64,000 bases of DNA, from NCBI GenBank assembly GCA_016124585.1, contig WGNL01000017.1:1-64000 (forward strand), read 5' to 3'. Positions within the stretch are counted from its first letter, which is position 1. Each line of letters opens with the position of its first letter. The notes under the pieces are model-generated. The model had not been told where the DNA came from and did not search any database. It saw only the letters and a list, made by a program, of their open reading frames with translations. Shown here piece after piece: positions 50,815 through 59,678 of the stretch. This stretch comes from Bacteroidota bacterium. GTDB taxonomy: Bacteria > Bacteroidota > Bacteroidia > Chitinophagales > Saprospiraceae. A program made the position numbers and the translations under genes.

Positions 50815-52836
50815 ATGAAAAACAAATCCATGATTTTCACCTTGCTGGCACTCCTGTTGGGCAGCCAGTCATTGCTGAAAGCAAACAGTAACCCCGACTC
50901 ACTGTCCCTGCCATTGAAGCCCGGTCAAATTGCCGTGAACACTGACCAAATCGTGGCGCCTATCCAGCCTACGATGTACGGCATTTTCTTCGAGGACATC
51001 AACTTCGGAGCAGATGGTGGGCTCTATGCCGAGTTAGTGAAGAACCGCTCCTTCGAGTTCGATTCGCCCATGATGGGCTGGGAGCAACCTGCCAGCGACC
51101 GCTTTTCGATGAACGACAAATCGGGCTTTGCTGTCCCCGTGAAATATGCCGAATCTGGGGCGAATAAGAACTACCTGAATGTGAAAGTGAACGCCGCTAG
51201 CGGCTACCGCCTCGTGAATAGTGGCTTCAAAGGCATGGGCTTCAAAGAGGGCTTGCGCTACGATTTCTCGGTCATTGCGAAGCAAGAAAGCGGCAGCACC
51301 ACGCTGCATGTGGAGTTGTTGGATGAAAACGAAAAGGTGCTGGCCACGACGGCCATCGCCCTCGGCGGTAATCAGTGGAAAGAATACACCGCCAGCCTGA
51401 AACCCAGCGCCCGTGCGATGAAGGGCAAGCTCAATATCCGCTTCGAAGGCAAGAGTGTCGTGGACCTCGATGTGGTTTCGCTTTTCCCCAGCGATACCTG
51501 GAAGGGCCGCCCGAAAGGGCTTCGTGCCGACCTTGTGCAGTTGCTCGCTGACTTACATCCGGGCTTCCTGCGCTTCCCTGGTGGCTGCATCGTGGAGGGA
51601 AGGACGTTGGCGTTGCGCTACCAATGGAAAAAAACGGTGGGCAACGTGAACGACCGGGAATTGCTCATCAATCGCTGGAACAACGAGTTTGCCCACCGCC
51701 CTGCGCCTGATTATTTCCAGACCTTCGGGCTTGGGTTTTTTGAGTATTTCCAACTGTCGGAAGATATTGGGGCAACCCCACTGCCCATTTTGAGCTGCGG
51801 CATGGCCTGCCAGTTCAACACCGCCGAATTGGTACCAATGGACGAAATTGACCCCTACGTGCAGGATGCCCTCGACCTCATTGAGTTTGCAAACGGGCCT
51901 GTGACTTCCACTTGGGGCAAATTGCGGAGCGACATGGGCCACCCTGCCCCGTTCAATTTGAAATTCATTGGCGTCGGCAACGAGCAATGGGGGCCGGAGT
52001 ACATCAGCCGCTACAAGGTTTTCGAGAAAGCCATTCACTCGAAATACCCTGATGTTCAGATTGTCTCCGGCGCTGGGCCGTTCCCCGAAGGGGAAATGTT
52101 CGAGTTTGGTTGGGAGCAACTGAAGGAGTTGAACGCCCAAATCGTTGACGAGCACTACTACCGTGCGCCGCAATGGTTTTTGGAAAATGCCAACCGCTAC
52201 GACAGTTACGACCGTCGTGGCCCGAAGATTTTCGCTGGGGAATACGCTGCCCAGAGCGTGGCCATCGCCAGCCCCGACAACAAGAACAATTGGGATTGCG
52301 CCCTCGGCGAAGCCGCCTTCATGACCGGCCTTGAACGCAATGCTGATGTGGTGTACATGACCTCCTACGCCCCACTTTTTGCCCATGCCGAAGGTTGGCA
52401 GTGGACGCCCGACCTCATTTGGTTCAACAACCTGGAGTCGTACGGCACACCTAATTATTATGTGCAAAAACTCTTCGCCAACAATGCAGGCAACCAGTTG
52501 CTGAGAATCACCGAGGATGGCCAGCCCGTCATCGGCCAATCGGGGCTGTATGCCACCGCCACTTTGGATGAGAAGGCGAAGGAAATTGTCTTCAAAATCG
52601 TGAATGCCTCGGCGTTCGAGCAATCGTTCAGCATCAATGTTTCGGGGAAAAAGACCCTTGGGACGAAGGGGACAATGACGGTTTTGGCCAACAATAACCT
52701 GAACGCAGTCAATTCATTTGAAAACCCGAAAAGCATTTACCCGACGAGCAAAGAGGTCAGTTTTAAGGGCAAAAACATCAGCTTGTCGCTGGTGCCAAAG
52801 TCGGTGAATGTGGTGCGGGTTCCCTACAAGATTTGA
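50815..52836 (+). CDS. GH51 alpha-L-arabinofuranosidase
   Basis: This 673-residue enzyme removes terminal alpha-L-arabinofuranosyl units from arabinan or arabino-oligosaccharides with retention. It has a signal peptide (IFTLLALLLGSQSLLKA), the N-terminal segment ISPTMYGIFFEDINFGADGGLYAELVKNRSFE-like (QPTMYGIFFEDINFGADGG), and an inserted carbohydrate-binding-like beta domain. The catalytic barrel has the acid/base Glu 390 in GVGNEQWGPEY and the nucleophile Glu 476 in FAGEYAAQ. The C-terminal beta domain closes with LSLVPKSVNVVRV. It follows the 21-bp array and overlaps nothing upstream; the GH43 gene starts 32 bp after it. Confidence 0.93.
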   Translation: MKNKSMIFTLLALLLGSQSLLKANSNPDSLSLPLKPGQIAVNTDQIVAPIQPTMYGIFFEDINFGADGGLYAELVKNRSFEFDSPMMGWEQPASDRFSMNDKSGFAVPVKYAESGANKNYLNVKVNAASGYRLVNSGFKGMGFKEGLRYDFSVIAKQESGSTTLHVELLDENEKVLATTAIALGGNQWKEYTASLKPSARAMKGKLNIRFEGKSVVDLDVVSLFPSDTWKGRPKGLRADLVQLLADLHPGFLRFPGGCIVEGRTLALRYQWKKTVGNVNDRELLINRWNNEFAHRPAPDYFQTFGLGFFEYFQLSEDIGATPLPILSCGMACQFNTAELVPMDEIDPYVQDALDLIEFANGPVTSTWGKLRSDMGHPAPFNLKFIGVGNEQWGPEYISRYKVFEKAIHSKYPDVQIVSGAGPFPEGEMFEFGWEQLKELNAQIVDEHYYRAPQWFLENANRYDSYDRRGPKIFAGEYAAQSVAIASPDNKNNWDCALGEAAFMTGLERNADVVYMTSYAPLFAHAEGWQWTPDLIWFNNLESYGTPNYYVQKLFANNAGNQLLRITEDGQPVIGQSGLYATATLDEKAKEIVFKIVNASAFEQSFSINVSGKKTLGTKGTMTVLANNNLNAVNSFENPKSIYPTSKEVSFKGKNISLSLVPKSVNVVRVPYKI

Positions 52837-52842
52837 TGGGTC

Positions 52843-52862
52843 AAACGTCAGCGAAGTTCGAG
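52843..52862. repeat. Half copy of the AACGTCGG-type repeat
   Basis: AAACGTCAGCGAAGTTCGAG matches the left arm of the 32781 copy at nearly all positions, with no right arm. It lies between the GH51 and GH43 genes. Confidence 0.5.
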
Positions 52863-52868
52863 CAAAAA

Positions 52869-54374
52869 ATGCAATTCATCAATCGTCATATCATCCATTC
52901 CTTCCTGTTGCTGTTGGCAATAGCAATATTCGGTTGCAAAAAAGATGACCCAAAGCCCATCAATCCCGGGGGTGGCGGCACGACCCCAAAAGACTCAACG
53001 ACCCTCGGTGATGGCCCGGTGGATTTCTCCAAATTCCATGACACCTACGGCGACATCGCCTCGCCAAGCATGGCCTCGAAATGGGCGCATTACAACGTGC
53101 ACGACCCCTCGTATTTGGTGGAAAATGATTTCACTTGGTGCTACAACACCGATGTAGCCTTTGGCAATGATATCAAACCAGGCATCCAAATCCGGCGGAG
53201 CAAAAACTTGGTGGAATGGGAGTTTGTGGGCTGGGCGTTCCCCGGTTTGCCATCGAAGGGAGCCAATTTCATTCGACAAAATGGTGGCGAGCCGTTCAAC
53301 TCGCTGTGGGCGCCCTACATCATGAAAGTGGGTTCAGAGTATCGACTATACTACTCGCTCTCCTCCCCTACTCCACGGTTGAGTGTCATCGGATTGGCAA
53401 CTTCCTACACACCGAAGGGGCCTTTCATCGAAAAAGGACTGGTCGTCACTTCGCTGGCGGATGGGACGGTGCAGACCAACGCCATTGACCCGACGGTCAT
53501 CACGGCACAGGACGGCAGCTCATGGATGTACTACGGCTCGGCTTGGGATGGTATTTACAGATTGGAACTCGACCCAGCCACTGGTCTTGCAAAACTGAAC
53601 AACGACAAGGGCGTTCGAGTGGCGCAACGTGCATTTACTGGCGGTACTGTCAACGGCAATATCGAAGGAGCGGAAATCATCTACAACCCCGAATTTCAAA
53701 AGTATTACCTGTTCATTTCCTATGATTGGTTGCAGACGAAATACAACGTGCGGGTAGGTCGCTCAGACAATGCCAACGGCCCGTTTTTCGACATCAACGA
53801 CAACAACATGAACGAGGAAAAGGAAGACCAGCCGATGATTTTGGCACCGTACCGATTCCAAGGGCATGGCGGTTGGCAAGGTGTGGCGCACCCCGGCGTG
53901 TTTGAAAAGGACGGCGATTTCTACATCGGCCACCAAGGACGCCCTGGGGTGAACAGCTACTACATGGTGATGCACACCCGTCAATTGTTCTGGACGGAAG
54001 ATGGCTGGCCGCTGGTGAGTTGTGAGCGTTTTGCCACCGAGGAGGAGACGCCTGTGGTTGAGGCCGAACTGGTTGGCAATTGGGAGCAAATCACGCACAA
54101 CTACCACGTCGTGCCCGGCTATGCCGACGAGCAGACCAGCCCCGATTTCAGCGATTCGGAGAACATCACGTTGGAGCAAGATGGCTCGTTGAGCGGTGCA
54201 ACGACGGGCACTTGGACATACAACAACCCATGGCTGTCCATAAATTACAGCAACGGAACTACCGCCAAACTGCGAGTAGAGCGTGGTCGTGATTGGGAAA
54301 ACGAAGTGGCCAACACCATTCTGTTTACGGGTCTGAACGACCAGCACGTGGCGGTTTGGGGGAAGAAAGTTTAG
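52869..54374 (+). CDS. GH43 arabinan endo-1,5-alpha-L-arabinosidase-like lipoprotein
   Basis: This 501-residue lipoprotein (lipobox AIFGCKKDD) carries a five-bladed GH43 propeller. The likely catalytic residues are the base Asp in VHDPSYLVEND, the pKa-modulating Asp in AIDPTVITAQDG and the acid Glu in NIEGAEIIYN. Other family text is LWAPYIMKVGSEYRLYYS and GWQGVAHPGVFEKDGDFY. A C-terminal beta domain of about 100 residues follows (LVGNWEQITHNYHVVPG). The lipid anchor suggests surface display, where it could cut arabinan into pieces for SusCD. The ATG at 52869 is chosen for the signal peptide; the frame opens 12 codons earlier in a repeat. Confidence 0.9.
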   Translation: MQFINRHIIHSFLLLLAIAIFGCKKDDPKPINPGGGGTTPKDSTTLGDGPVDFSKFHDTYGDIASPSMASKWAHYNVHDPSYLVENDFTWCYNTDVAFGNDIKPGIQIRRSKNLVEWEFVGWAFPGLPSKGANFIRQNGGEPFNSLWAPYIMKVGSEYRLYYSLSSPTPRLSVIGLATSYTPKGPFIEKGLVVTSLADGTVQTNAIDPTVITAQDGSSWMYYGSAWDGIYRLELDPATGLAKLNNDKGVRVAQRAFTGGTVNGNIEGAEIIYNPEFQKYYLFISYDWLQTKYNVRVGRSDNANGPFFDINDNNMNEEKEDQPMILAPYRFQGHGGWQGVAHPGVFEKDGDFYIGHQGRPGVNSYYMVMHTRQLFWTEDGWPLVSCERFATEEETPVVEAELVGNWEQITHNYHVVPGYADEQTSPDFSDSENITLEQDGSLSGATTGTWTYNNPWLSINYSNGTTAKLRVERGRDWENEVANTILFTGLNDQHVAVWGKKV

Positions 54375-54470
54375 GTTGATAGCGGTTGATAAAAAGTTGA
54401 TTAGGGTTGATTGCTCGAATAACGCAGACCCTTATCAACCTTCATCAACCGTTATCAACCCTTATTAACC
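54375..54470. repeat. Word-repeat hairpin element between the two GH43 genes
   Basis: The left arm has GGTTGATAGC, GGTTGATAA, AGTTGATTAG, GGTTGATTGC; the right arm (54431-54470) has TTATCAACC, TCATCAACC, TTATCAACC, TTATTAACC. The middle CGAATAACGCAGAC matches the element at 61332. It ends 5 bp before the next ATG. Confidence 0.75.
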
Positions 54471-54475
54471 ATAAA

Positions 54476-55468
54476 ATGCAGACCATTTATTCTATTACCA
54501 TACCCATCTTCGCCTTGGCCTTGGGTTTCCAGGGCCGGGCGCAGATTTCTGACATCCGGGTGCATGACCCTGTGGTCATCAAGCAAGGGAGTACCTACCA
54601 CCTGTACTGCACGGGGAGGGGCATCGCCCATTTTACCTCTACTGATTTGGATAATTGGGAAGCTGGCGACCCTGTTTTTCCAGAAAAACCGACATGGACG
54701 GATGACGTCGTGCCGGAATTTAGGAACCACATCTGGGCGCCAGATGTGCTGTTTCACAATGGCCAATACTACCTGTACTACTCGGTTTCTGTCTTCGGCA
54801 AAAACACTTCGGCCATTGGCGTAGCCACCAACAAAACGCTCGACCCGAAAGACAAAAATTTCAAGTGGACAGACCACGGCATCGTCATCCAGTCACAGCC
54901 GAATCGTGACCTCTGGAATGCCATCGACCCGAATATTTCCATTGATGAAAACGGCACGGCTTGGATGGTTTTTGGCTCGTTTTGGGATGGAATGAAACTC
55001 GTCAAACTCGACCCCTCTCTCTTGAAAATTGCCGAGCCACAGGAATGGCACACGGTAGCCCGACGGGAACGTAGCTTCAACCTCGCCGACAAAAACCCTG
55101 GCGATGCGGCCATCGAAGCGCCCTTTATTTTCAAGAAAAACGGCTGGTATTACCTGTTCGTCTCTTGGGATTACTGCTGCCGAGGTGTGGAAAGTACCTA
55201 CAAGGTCGTGGTCGGCAGGTCGAAAACCATCGAAGGTCCGTATTTCGACATGGAAGGGCAAAACATGTTTTATGGCGGCGGCTCGCTAGTCATCAAAGGT
55301 AACAAGGATTGGAACGGCGTCGGTCATTGCAGCGCCTACACTTTCGAGGGGAAGGACTACCTGTTTTTCCATGCCTACGATGCGAGCGATGAGGGGAAGT
55401 CGAAGCTGAAAATCAAAACGGTTAATTGGTCAACCGATGGCTGGCCGATGGTCGAACCCATGAAATAG
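54476..55468 (+). CDS. GH43 exported arabinosidase/arabinanase
   Basis: This 330-residue protein is a signal peptide (ITIPIFALALGFQGRAQ) plus a single GH43 propeller. The likely catalytic base is the Asp in RVHDPVVIKQGS, the second Asp is in AIDPNISIDENG, and the acid Glu is in AAIEAPFIFKK. FVSWDYCCRGVESTYKVVVGRS is typical of endo-arabinanase-like GH43 enzymes. Unlike the preceding GH43 it has no lipobox and no C-terminal extra domain, so it is probably periplasmic, acting on imported oligomers. The ATG at 54476 starts the signal peptide right after a hairpin element. Confidence 0.9.
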   Translation: MQTIYSITIPIFALALGFQGRAQISDIRVHDPVVIKQGSTYHLYCTGRGIAHFTSTDLDNWEAGDPVFPEKPTWTDDVVPEFRNHIWAPDVLFHNGQYYLYYSVSVFGKNTSAIGVATNKTLDPKDKNFKWTDHGIVIQSQPNRDLWNAIDPNISIDENGTAWMVFGSFWDGMKLVKLDPSLLKIAEPQEWHTVARRERSFNLADKNPGDAAIEAPFIFKKNGWYYLFVSWDYCCRGVESTYKVVVGRSKTIEGPYFDMEGQNMFYGGGSLVIKGNKDWNGVGHCSAYTFEGKDYLFFHAYDASDEGKSKLKIKTVNWSTDGWPMVEPMK

Positions 55469-55477
55469 ACAGGCGTC

Positions 55478-55510
55478 AACGTCGGGGAGGTTTTGAACCT
55501 CCCCGACGTT
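55478..55510. repeat. Perfect AACGTCGG-type palindromic repeat
   Basis: AACGTCGGGGAGGTT (55478-55492) and AACCTCCCCGACGTT (55496-55510) form a perfect 15-bp stem with a TTG loop. It follows the second GH43 gene by 9 bp and might also stop transcription, although the T run is short. Confidence 0.82.
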
Positions 55511-55524
55511 TAAACCCAGAGTGA

Positions 55525-57465
55525 ATGAAAATTTTTGCAACCATATTATCTGTAATCATTGGCTTGAGCTGCACCGCCCAAACGCAGCCCCTTGGCTCCT
55601 ACCCCATTACCTCCGTCAATATCCGTAACGTGAAGATGGAGGACAAATTCTGGCTGCCTATCATCAAAATGGTGCAAGAAAAGACCATTCCCTACGCCCT
55701 GAAAAAATGCGAAGAGGAGGGCCGTTTGGACAACTTCCTCATTGCCGGAGGCAAAATGAAGGGTGAAACGAAGGGCCAAATGCCCTTCGACGATACGGAC
55801 GTTTACAAAATCATCGAAGGCGCTTCCAACACGCTCATCAGTACGCCCAACCCAGCACTGGAAAAACAGCTCGACTCGCTCATCGCCATCATCGCAATCG
55901 GACAAGAAGCGGATGGCTACCTGACCACTTGGCGCACCATCAACCCAGCCAAGCCACCTGCACCTTGGGTACCCGTGAAGGAAGGCAAACGATGGGAGTC
56001 GCTCGGGGCGAGCCATGAACTGTACAATGCCGGGCACTTGTATGAGGCCGCCTACACCCACCACATTGCAACGGGCAAGCGCAACTTCCTCGACATCGCC
56101 TTGAAAAATGCGGATTTGTTGGTGAAAACATTTGGCGATGGAGAGGGGCAGATACATGCCGTGCCGGGCCACCAAATCGTGGAAACTGGGCTGCTGAAAC
56201 TTTACCGGGCCACGAGCAAAACGGAATACCTGAACCTGGCCAAATACTTCCTCGACAACCGCGGTAATCCCGCCAACCATGAGCTTTACGGTGCATATTC
56301 TCAAGACCACATCCCTGTCACGGAACAGAAAGAAGCAGTGGGCCACGCCGTTCGGGCCATGTACATGTACGCAGCCATGACAGACATCGCTGTTTTTGAA
56401 AAAAATTCAGCTTACGACGTGGCTGTGCAAGCGCTCTGGCACAACATGGTCGAGCAAAAAATGTACATCACTGGGGGCATCGGTGCAAAGCATGAAGGAG
56501 AGGCTTTTGGGGGAAATTATGAATTGCCCAACCTGACTTCCTACAACGAAACCTGCGCCGCCATTGGTAGCGTGTACTGGAACCAGCGGCTCCACAGCGA
56601 AACTGGTGACGTGAAGTACCTCGACGTGATTGAGCGGACACTCTACAATGGCCTCATCAGTGGCATCTCCCTCGATGGTACGAATTTCTTTTACCCCAAT
56701 GCCCTCGAAGCGGATGGCAAATACCAATTCAACCGAGGTGCTTGCACCCGTCAGGGTTGGTTCGATTGCTCGTGCTGCCCGACGAACATGATACGCTTTC
56801 TGCCCGCTATGCCGGGACTATTGTACTCGTACTCCAGCGATGTGATTTACGTCAATTTGTACGCTTCTAGCACGGCAAGCATGGAGGTGTCGGGCACCAA
56901 TTTTACCCTAAAACAAACGACTAACTACCCGTGGGATGGCAAAATCACAGTGACTGTTCAACCAGAAAAAACTGCGGTAGCGACGCTGAGATTCCGTATT
57001 CCGTCATGGGCGAGGAATGAACCGATGCCCGGTGACTTGTACCACTACCGCCAGCAATCGACTACTATTCCTACAATTTCAGTCAATGGAATAGCAGTGG
57101 AAATGGCCAGCAGGGATGGCTATTTCACCATCAAAAGAACATGGGAAAAAGGCGACAAGGTAGAGCTGAATTTTCCGATGAACGCGCAAATGGTCATCGC
57201 CGATGAGCGGCTCACCGATGATGTTGGCAAGGTGGCGCTGGAACGTGGCCCACTGGTCTATGCCATCGAGGAGGTGGACAACAAGGCCAATTTCGATGAA
57301 ATCAAATTGGCACCAGCTGACAAATTCGAGGCGAAACAAGCGCCTGATTTGCTGGGCGGCGTGGTTAGTTTGAGCAATAAAAAAATGAAGGCCATTCCCT
57401 ACTACGCTTGGTCTAACAGGGGTGTAGGGAAGATGAAGGTATGGATACCAATGGTAAATGATTAA
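55525..57465 (+). CDS. GH127 beta-L-arabinofuranosidase-like enzyme
   Basis: This 646-residue exported enzyme (MKIFATILSVIIGLSCTAQT) belongs to GH127, retaining enzymes with a zinc-bound cysteine nucleophile. The metal and catalytic set is visible: Glu in HEGEAFGGNYE, then 16 residues on Glu-x-Cys in NETCAAIG, then the Cys-Cys pair in FDCSCCPTNMIRF 73-74 residues later. This is close to the Bifidobacterium HypBA1 spacing (Glu322, Glu338, Cys340, Cys417/418) as I recall it. An (alpha/alpha)6 barrel precedes (GASHELYNAGHLYEAAYTHH) and beta domains follow. It would release beta-linked arabinofuranose, found in some plant and extensin-type glycans. Confidence 0.92.
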   Translation: MKIFATILSVIIGLSCTAQTQPLGSYPITSVNIRNVKMEDKFWLPIIKMVQEKTIPYALKKCEEEGRLDNFLIAGGKMKGETKGQMPFDDTDVYKIIEGASNTLISTPNPALEKQLDSLIAIIAIGQEADGYLTTWRTINPAKPPAPWVPVKEGKRWESLGASHELYNAGHLYEAAYTHHIATGKRNFLDIALKNADLLVKTFGDGEGQIHAVPGHQIVETGLLKLYRATSKTEYLNLAKYFLDNRGNPANHELYGAYSQDHIPVTEQKEAVGHAVRAMYMYAAMTDIAVFEKNSAYDVAVQALWHNMVEQKMYITGGIGAKHEGEAFGGNYELPNLTSYNETCAAIGSVYWNQRLHSETGDVKYLDVIERTLYNGLISGISLDGTNFFYPNALEADGKYQFNRGACTRQGWFDCSCCPTNMIRFLPAMPGLLYSYSSDVIYVNLYASSTASMEVSGTNFTLKQTTNYPWDGKITVTVQPEKTAVATLRFRIPSWARNEPMPGDLYHYRQQSTTIPTISVNGIAVEMASRDGYFTIKRTWEKGDKVELNFPMNAQMVIADERLTDDVGKVALERGPLVYAIEEVDNKANFDEIKLAPADKFEAKQAPDLLGGVVSLSNKKMKAIPYYAWSNRGVGKMKVWIPMVND

Positions 57466-57508
57466 GGTTTAACAGTAAATAACCTTTAACATTTAGCATT
57501 AACCATTT
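57460..57508. repeat. Short word-repeat hairpin before the second FG-GAP gene
   Basis: Around the GH127 stop, AATGGTAAATGATTAAGG-like words face CCTTTAACATTTAGCATTAACC. The pairing is imperfect but follows the pattern of the other word-repeat elements and ends about 5 bp before the next ATG. Confidence 0.45.
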
Positions 57509-57512
57509 CAAA

Positions 57513-59615
57513 ATGCAGCGTAACTTTTTCATACTTACATTTTTTTGCTGGTACATCTTGTGCCATGAGTCGTTGCTCATGGCGCAAGTGCCACATTTTG
57601 AGGAAGTATCGGAAGAAAGGGGCATTGCGGATGTAGGAAGTATCACCCACCTGTACGGCAATGGTGCTGCCGCCGCCGATTTTGATAATGATGGCGACAT
57701 AGATTTTTACTTGACGACTGACGATGGCATTACTGACAGGCTTTATGAAAATAACGGGCACGGCTATTTCATTGATGTTGCGGAGCAAAAAGGTATTGCG
57801 GAGTTAAAAAATAACAGGGCGGCACTGTGGTTCGATTATGATGGTGATGGCCGCCTTGACCTCGTGTTGGCAGGAGAAAACTGCGTCAGTTTGAGTTGCA
57901 AAAATCCGGTGCACCTTGCACTTTACAAGCAATTGGAAAATGGCCAGTTTGAGGAAATGGCTGCGGCGGCAGGTCTGATTTTGGGCAATGCTTTCGACAA
58001 TGTACCGTTCTACGCCATCGGCGGTTTTGCTGCAGGCGATTTGAACGGCGATGGCTTTCTAGACCTGGTTCTCTCTGTCTGGGGCGGCGGTATCAAGTTG
58101 TTCCAAAACAATGGCGACGGCAGTTTTTTCGACAAAACTGAAGCAGCCGGACTGACAATGGAGGCAAAAACACCGTGGCAAGCCATGCTTTACGATTTCA
58201 ACGACGATGGCCGACTCGACATTTACTGCAATGTGGACTTTGCCCCGAACAAGCTTTGGATAAATCAAGATGGAACATTCCTTGACAAAGCGGCAGAATT
58301 CGGCCTCGACAATTCTTTTGATGAAATGGGTATGACCATGGCCGACTCCGACAATGATGGCGACCTTGATATTTACATCACCAACATCACTAGAACCTAC
58401 CAAGGTCAAGGCCAACACAACCTTTTGTACGAACAACAACAGGTGAATGGTCAGCTCAAATTCAAGGAAACTGCCAAAGGGCAGGGCGTCAGCCAAAGCG
58501 GCTGGGATTGGGGAACTACCTTCGCCGACATCAACAACGACGGGAGGCAAGACCTGTTAGCTACGAACGGCCTCATCAACTACCTCTGGCCTGCCGATTC
58601 ATCTCACCTCTGGCTGAACACGAAGGCCGGGTTTGTGGACGTGTCTGATCAGTGTGGCTTCAACGACCCATTTAATGCCACCACCCTACTTGCATTCGAC
58701 ATGGATGGCGATGGTGACGAGGATATTTTGCAGACGCTCAAATCAAGCCAGTTTTCTAAACGGCCTGTCCGACTTTATGAAAACCAACTGGAAAATGTGA
58801 ACAATCACGGCAATTTTATCAACTTGCGGCCTCGAATGGAGGAAGGGAACAACCGATACGCAATCGGTTGCGTAGTTACCCTTAAAGCAAAGGGCTTTGT
58901 TTGCACTAGATTGATAAGCGCAGGCTGTAGTTTTTACGGACAAGAACCAGCCGAGGCTTTTTTTGGACTAGGGCAACACAATGATATTCAGGAGGTTGTA
59001 GTGAAATGGCCAAACGGCGAGGTTTCTATTTACCTTAACCCAGCCATTAACCAAACCGTCACGCTGGTTTACGATTTCATCAACCGACCAACGGATTTGA
59101 TGGCGGTTCTTAACGAAGGCCAAATTGAACTTGATTGGAAGGACAATTCAACGGATGAGATTGGCTTTTTTTTGTATAAATCCGAGACCCCAGACTTTGC
59201 CGAAGTAAAAAGAATAACCCTGAGCGAGAATGCCACGCATTACACGGATGAAGAAGTGGAACAGGCAAAAACCTACTACTACAAGGTACGAGCGCAAAAA
59301 ATGGAAGTCAGTTCAGATGACAGCAACATTGCTCGTGTAGCAATTGACGGCGGGAAAGAAGGTAAGTCGGAAGCGACTTTAGTTCAACCAAACCCTATCC
59401 AAAATAACAATTTGAGCATTCAAAGCTATGCTGCCTACCAAGGCCCTATCCAGTTGAGCTTATTTGACTTGACTGGCAAATTGGCATGGTCGGCTGTGGC
59501 TTCAAAATCAACTGATTTTGTAAAATTTGACTACCCTATCCAGTTACCAAATGGCGCTTACTTATTACTAGTCAAATTAGGTGAGGCACATGAATGGCAT
59601 AAAGTAATAATTTGA
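57513..59615 (+). CDS. FG-GAP/UnbV protein with fibronectin-like and T9SS sorting domains
   Basis: The 700-residue protein has a signal region (NFFILTFFCWYILCHESLLMAQ), several FG-GAP/VCBS repeats (ADFDNDGDIDFYLT, DYDGDGRLDLVLAG, GDLNGDGFLDLVLS, ADSDNDGDLDIYIT, FDMDGDGDEDIL) and a UnbV/ASPIC domain (NNRYAIGCVVTLKAKG, FFGLGQHNDIQEVVVKWPNGEV). A fibronectin type III-like domain (IELDWKDNSTDEIGFFLYKSE, YYYKVRAQ) and a T9SS type A sorting tail (VQPNPIQNNNLSI, LFDLTGKLAWS, LPNGAYLLLVKLGEAHEWHKVII) follow. The tail predicts type IX export to the cell surface or medium. It parallels the FG-GAP protein at 47078, which lacks the tail. Binding of glycan is inferred. Confidence 0.9.
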   Translation: MQRNFFILTFFCWYILCHESLLMAQVPHFEEVSEERGIADVGSITHLYGNGAAAADFDNDGDIDFYLTTDDGITDRLYENNGHGYFIDVAEQKGIAELKNNRAALWFDYDGDGRLDLVLAGENCVSLSCKNPVHLALYKQLENGQFEEMAAAAGLILGNAFDNVPFYAIGGFAAGDLNGDGFLDLVLSVWGGGIKLFQNNGDGSFFDKTEAAGLTMEAKTPWQAMLYDFNDDGRLDIYCNVDFAPNKLWINQDGTFLDKAAEFGLDNSFDEMGMTMADSDNDGDLDIYITNITRTYQGQGQHNLLYEQQQVNGQLKFKETAKGQGVSQSGWDWGTTFADINNDGRQDLLATNGLINYLWPADSSHLWLNTKAGFVDVSDQCGFNDPFNATTLLAFDMDGDGDEDILQTLKSSQFSKRPVRLYENQLENVNNHGNFINLRPRMEEGNNRYAIGCVVTLKAKGFVCTRLISAGCSFYGQEPAEAFFGLGQHNDIQEVVVKWPNGEVSIYLNPAINQTVTLVYDFINRPTDLMAVLNEGQIELDWKDNSTDEIGFFLYKSETPDFAEVKRITLSENATHYTDEEVEQAKTYYYKVRAQKMEVSSDDSNIARVAIDGGKEGKSEATLVQPNPIQNNNLSIQSYAAYQGPIQLSLFDLTGKLAWSAVASKSTDFVKFDYPIQLPNGAYLLLVKLGEAHEWHKVII

Positions 59616-59678
59616 AAGGTCGATTAAAATTAGCTGACCAACATTCGTTGTGAATCAACACACCCAGCAGTTAAAAAA

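Noticed and set aside
51553-52623. Minus-strand open frame of 356 codons opposite the GH51 gene
   Set aside because: The plus strand encodes a full GH51 enzyme with both catalytic glutamates. The minus frame has no domain and is a mirror of codon bias.
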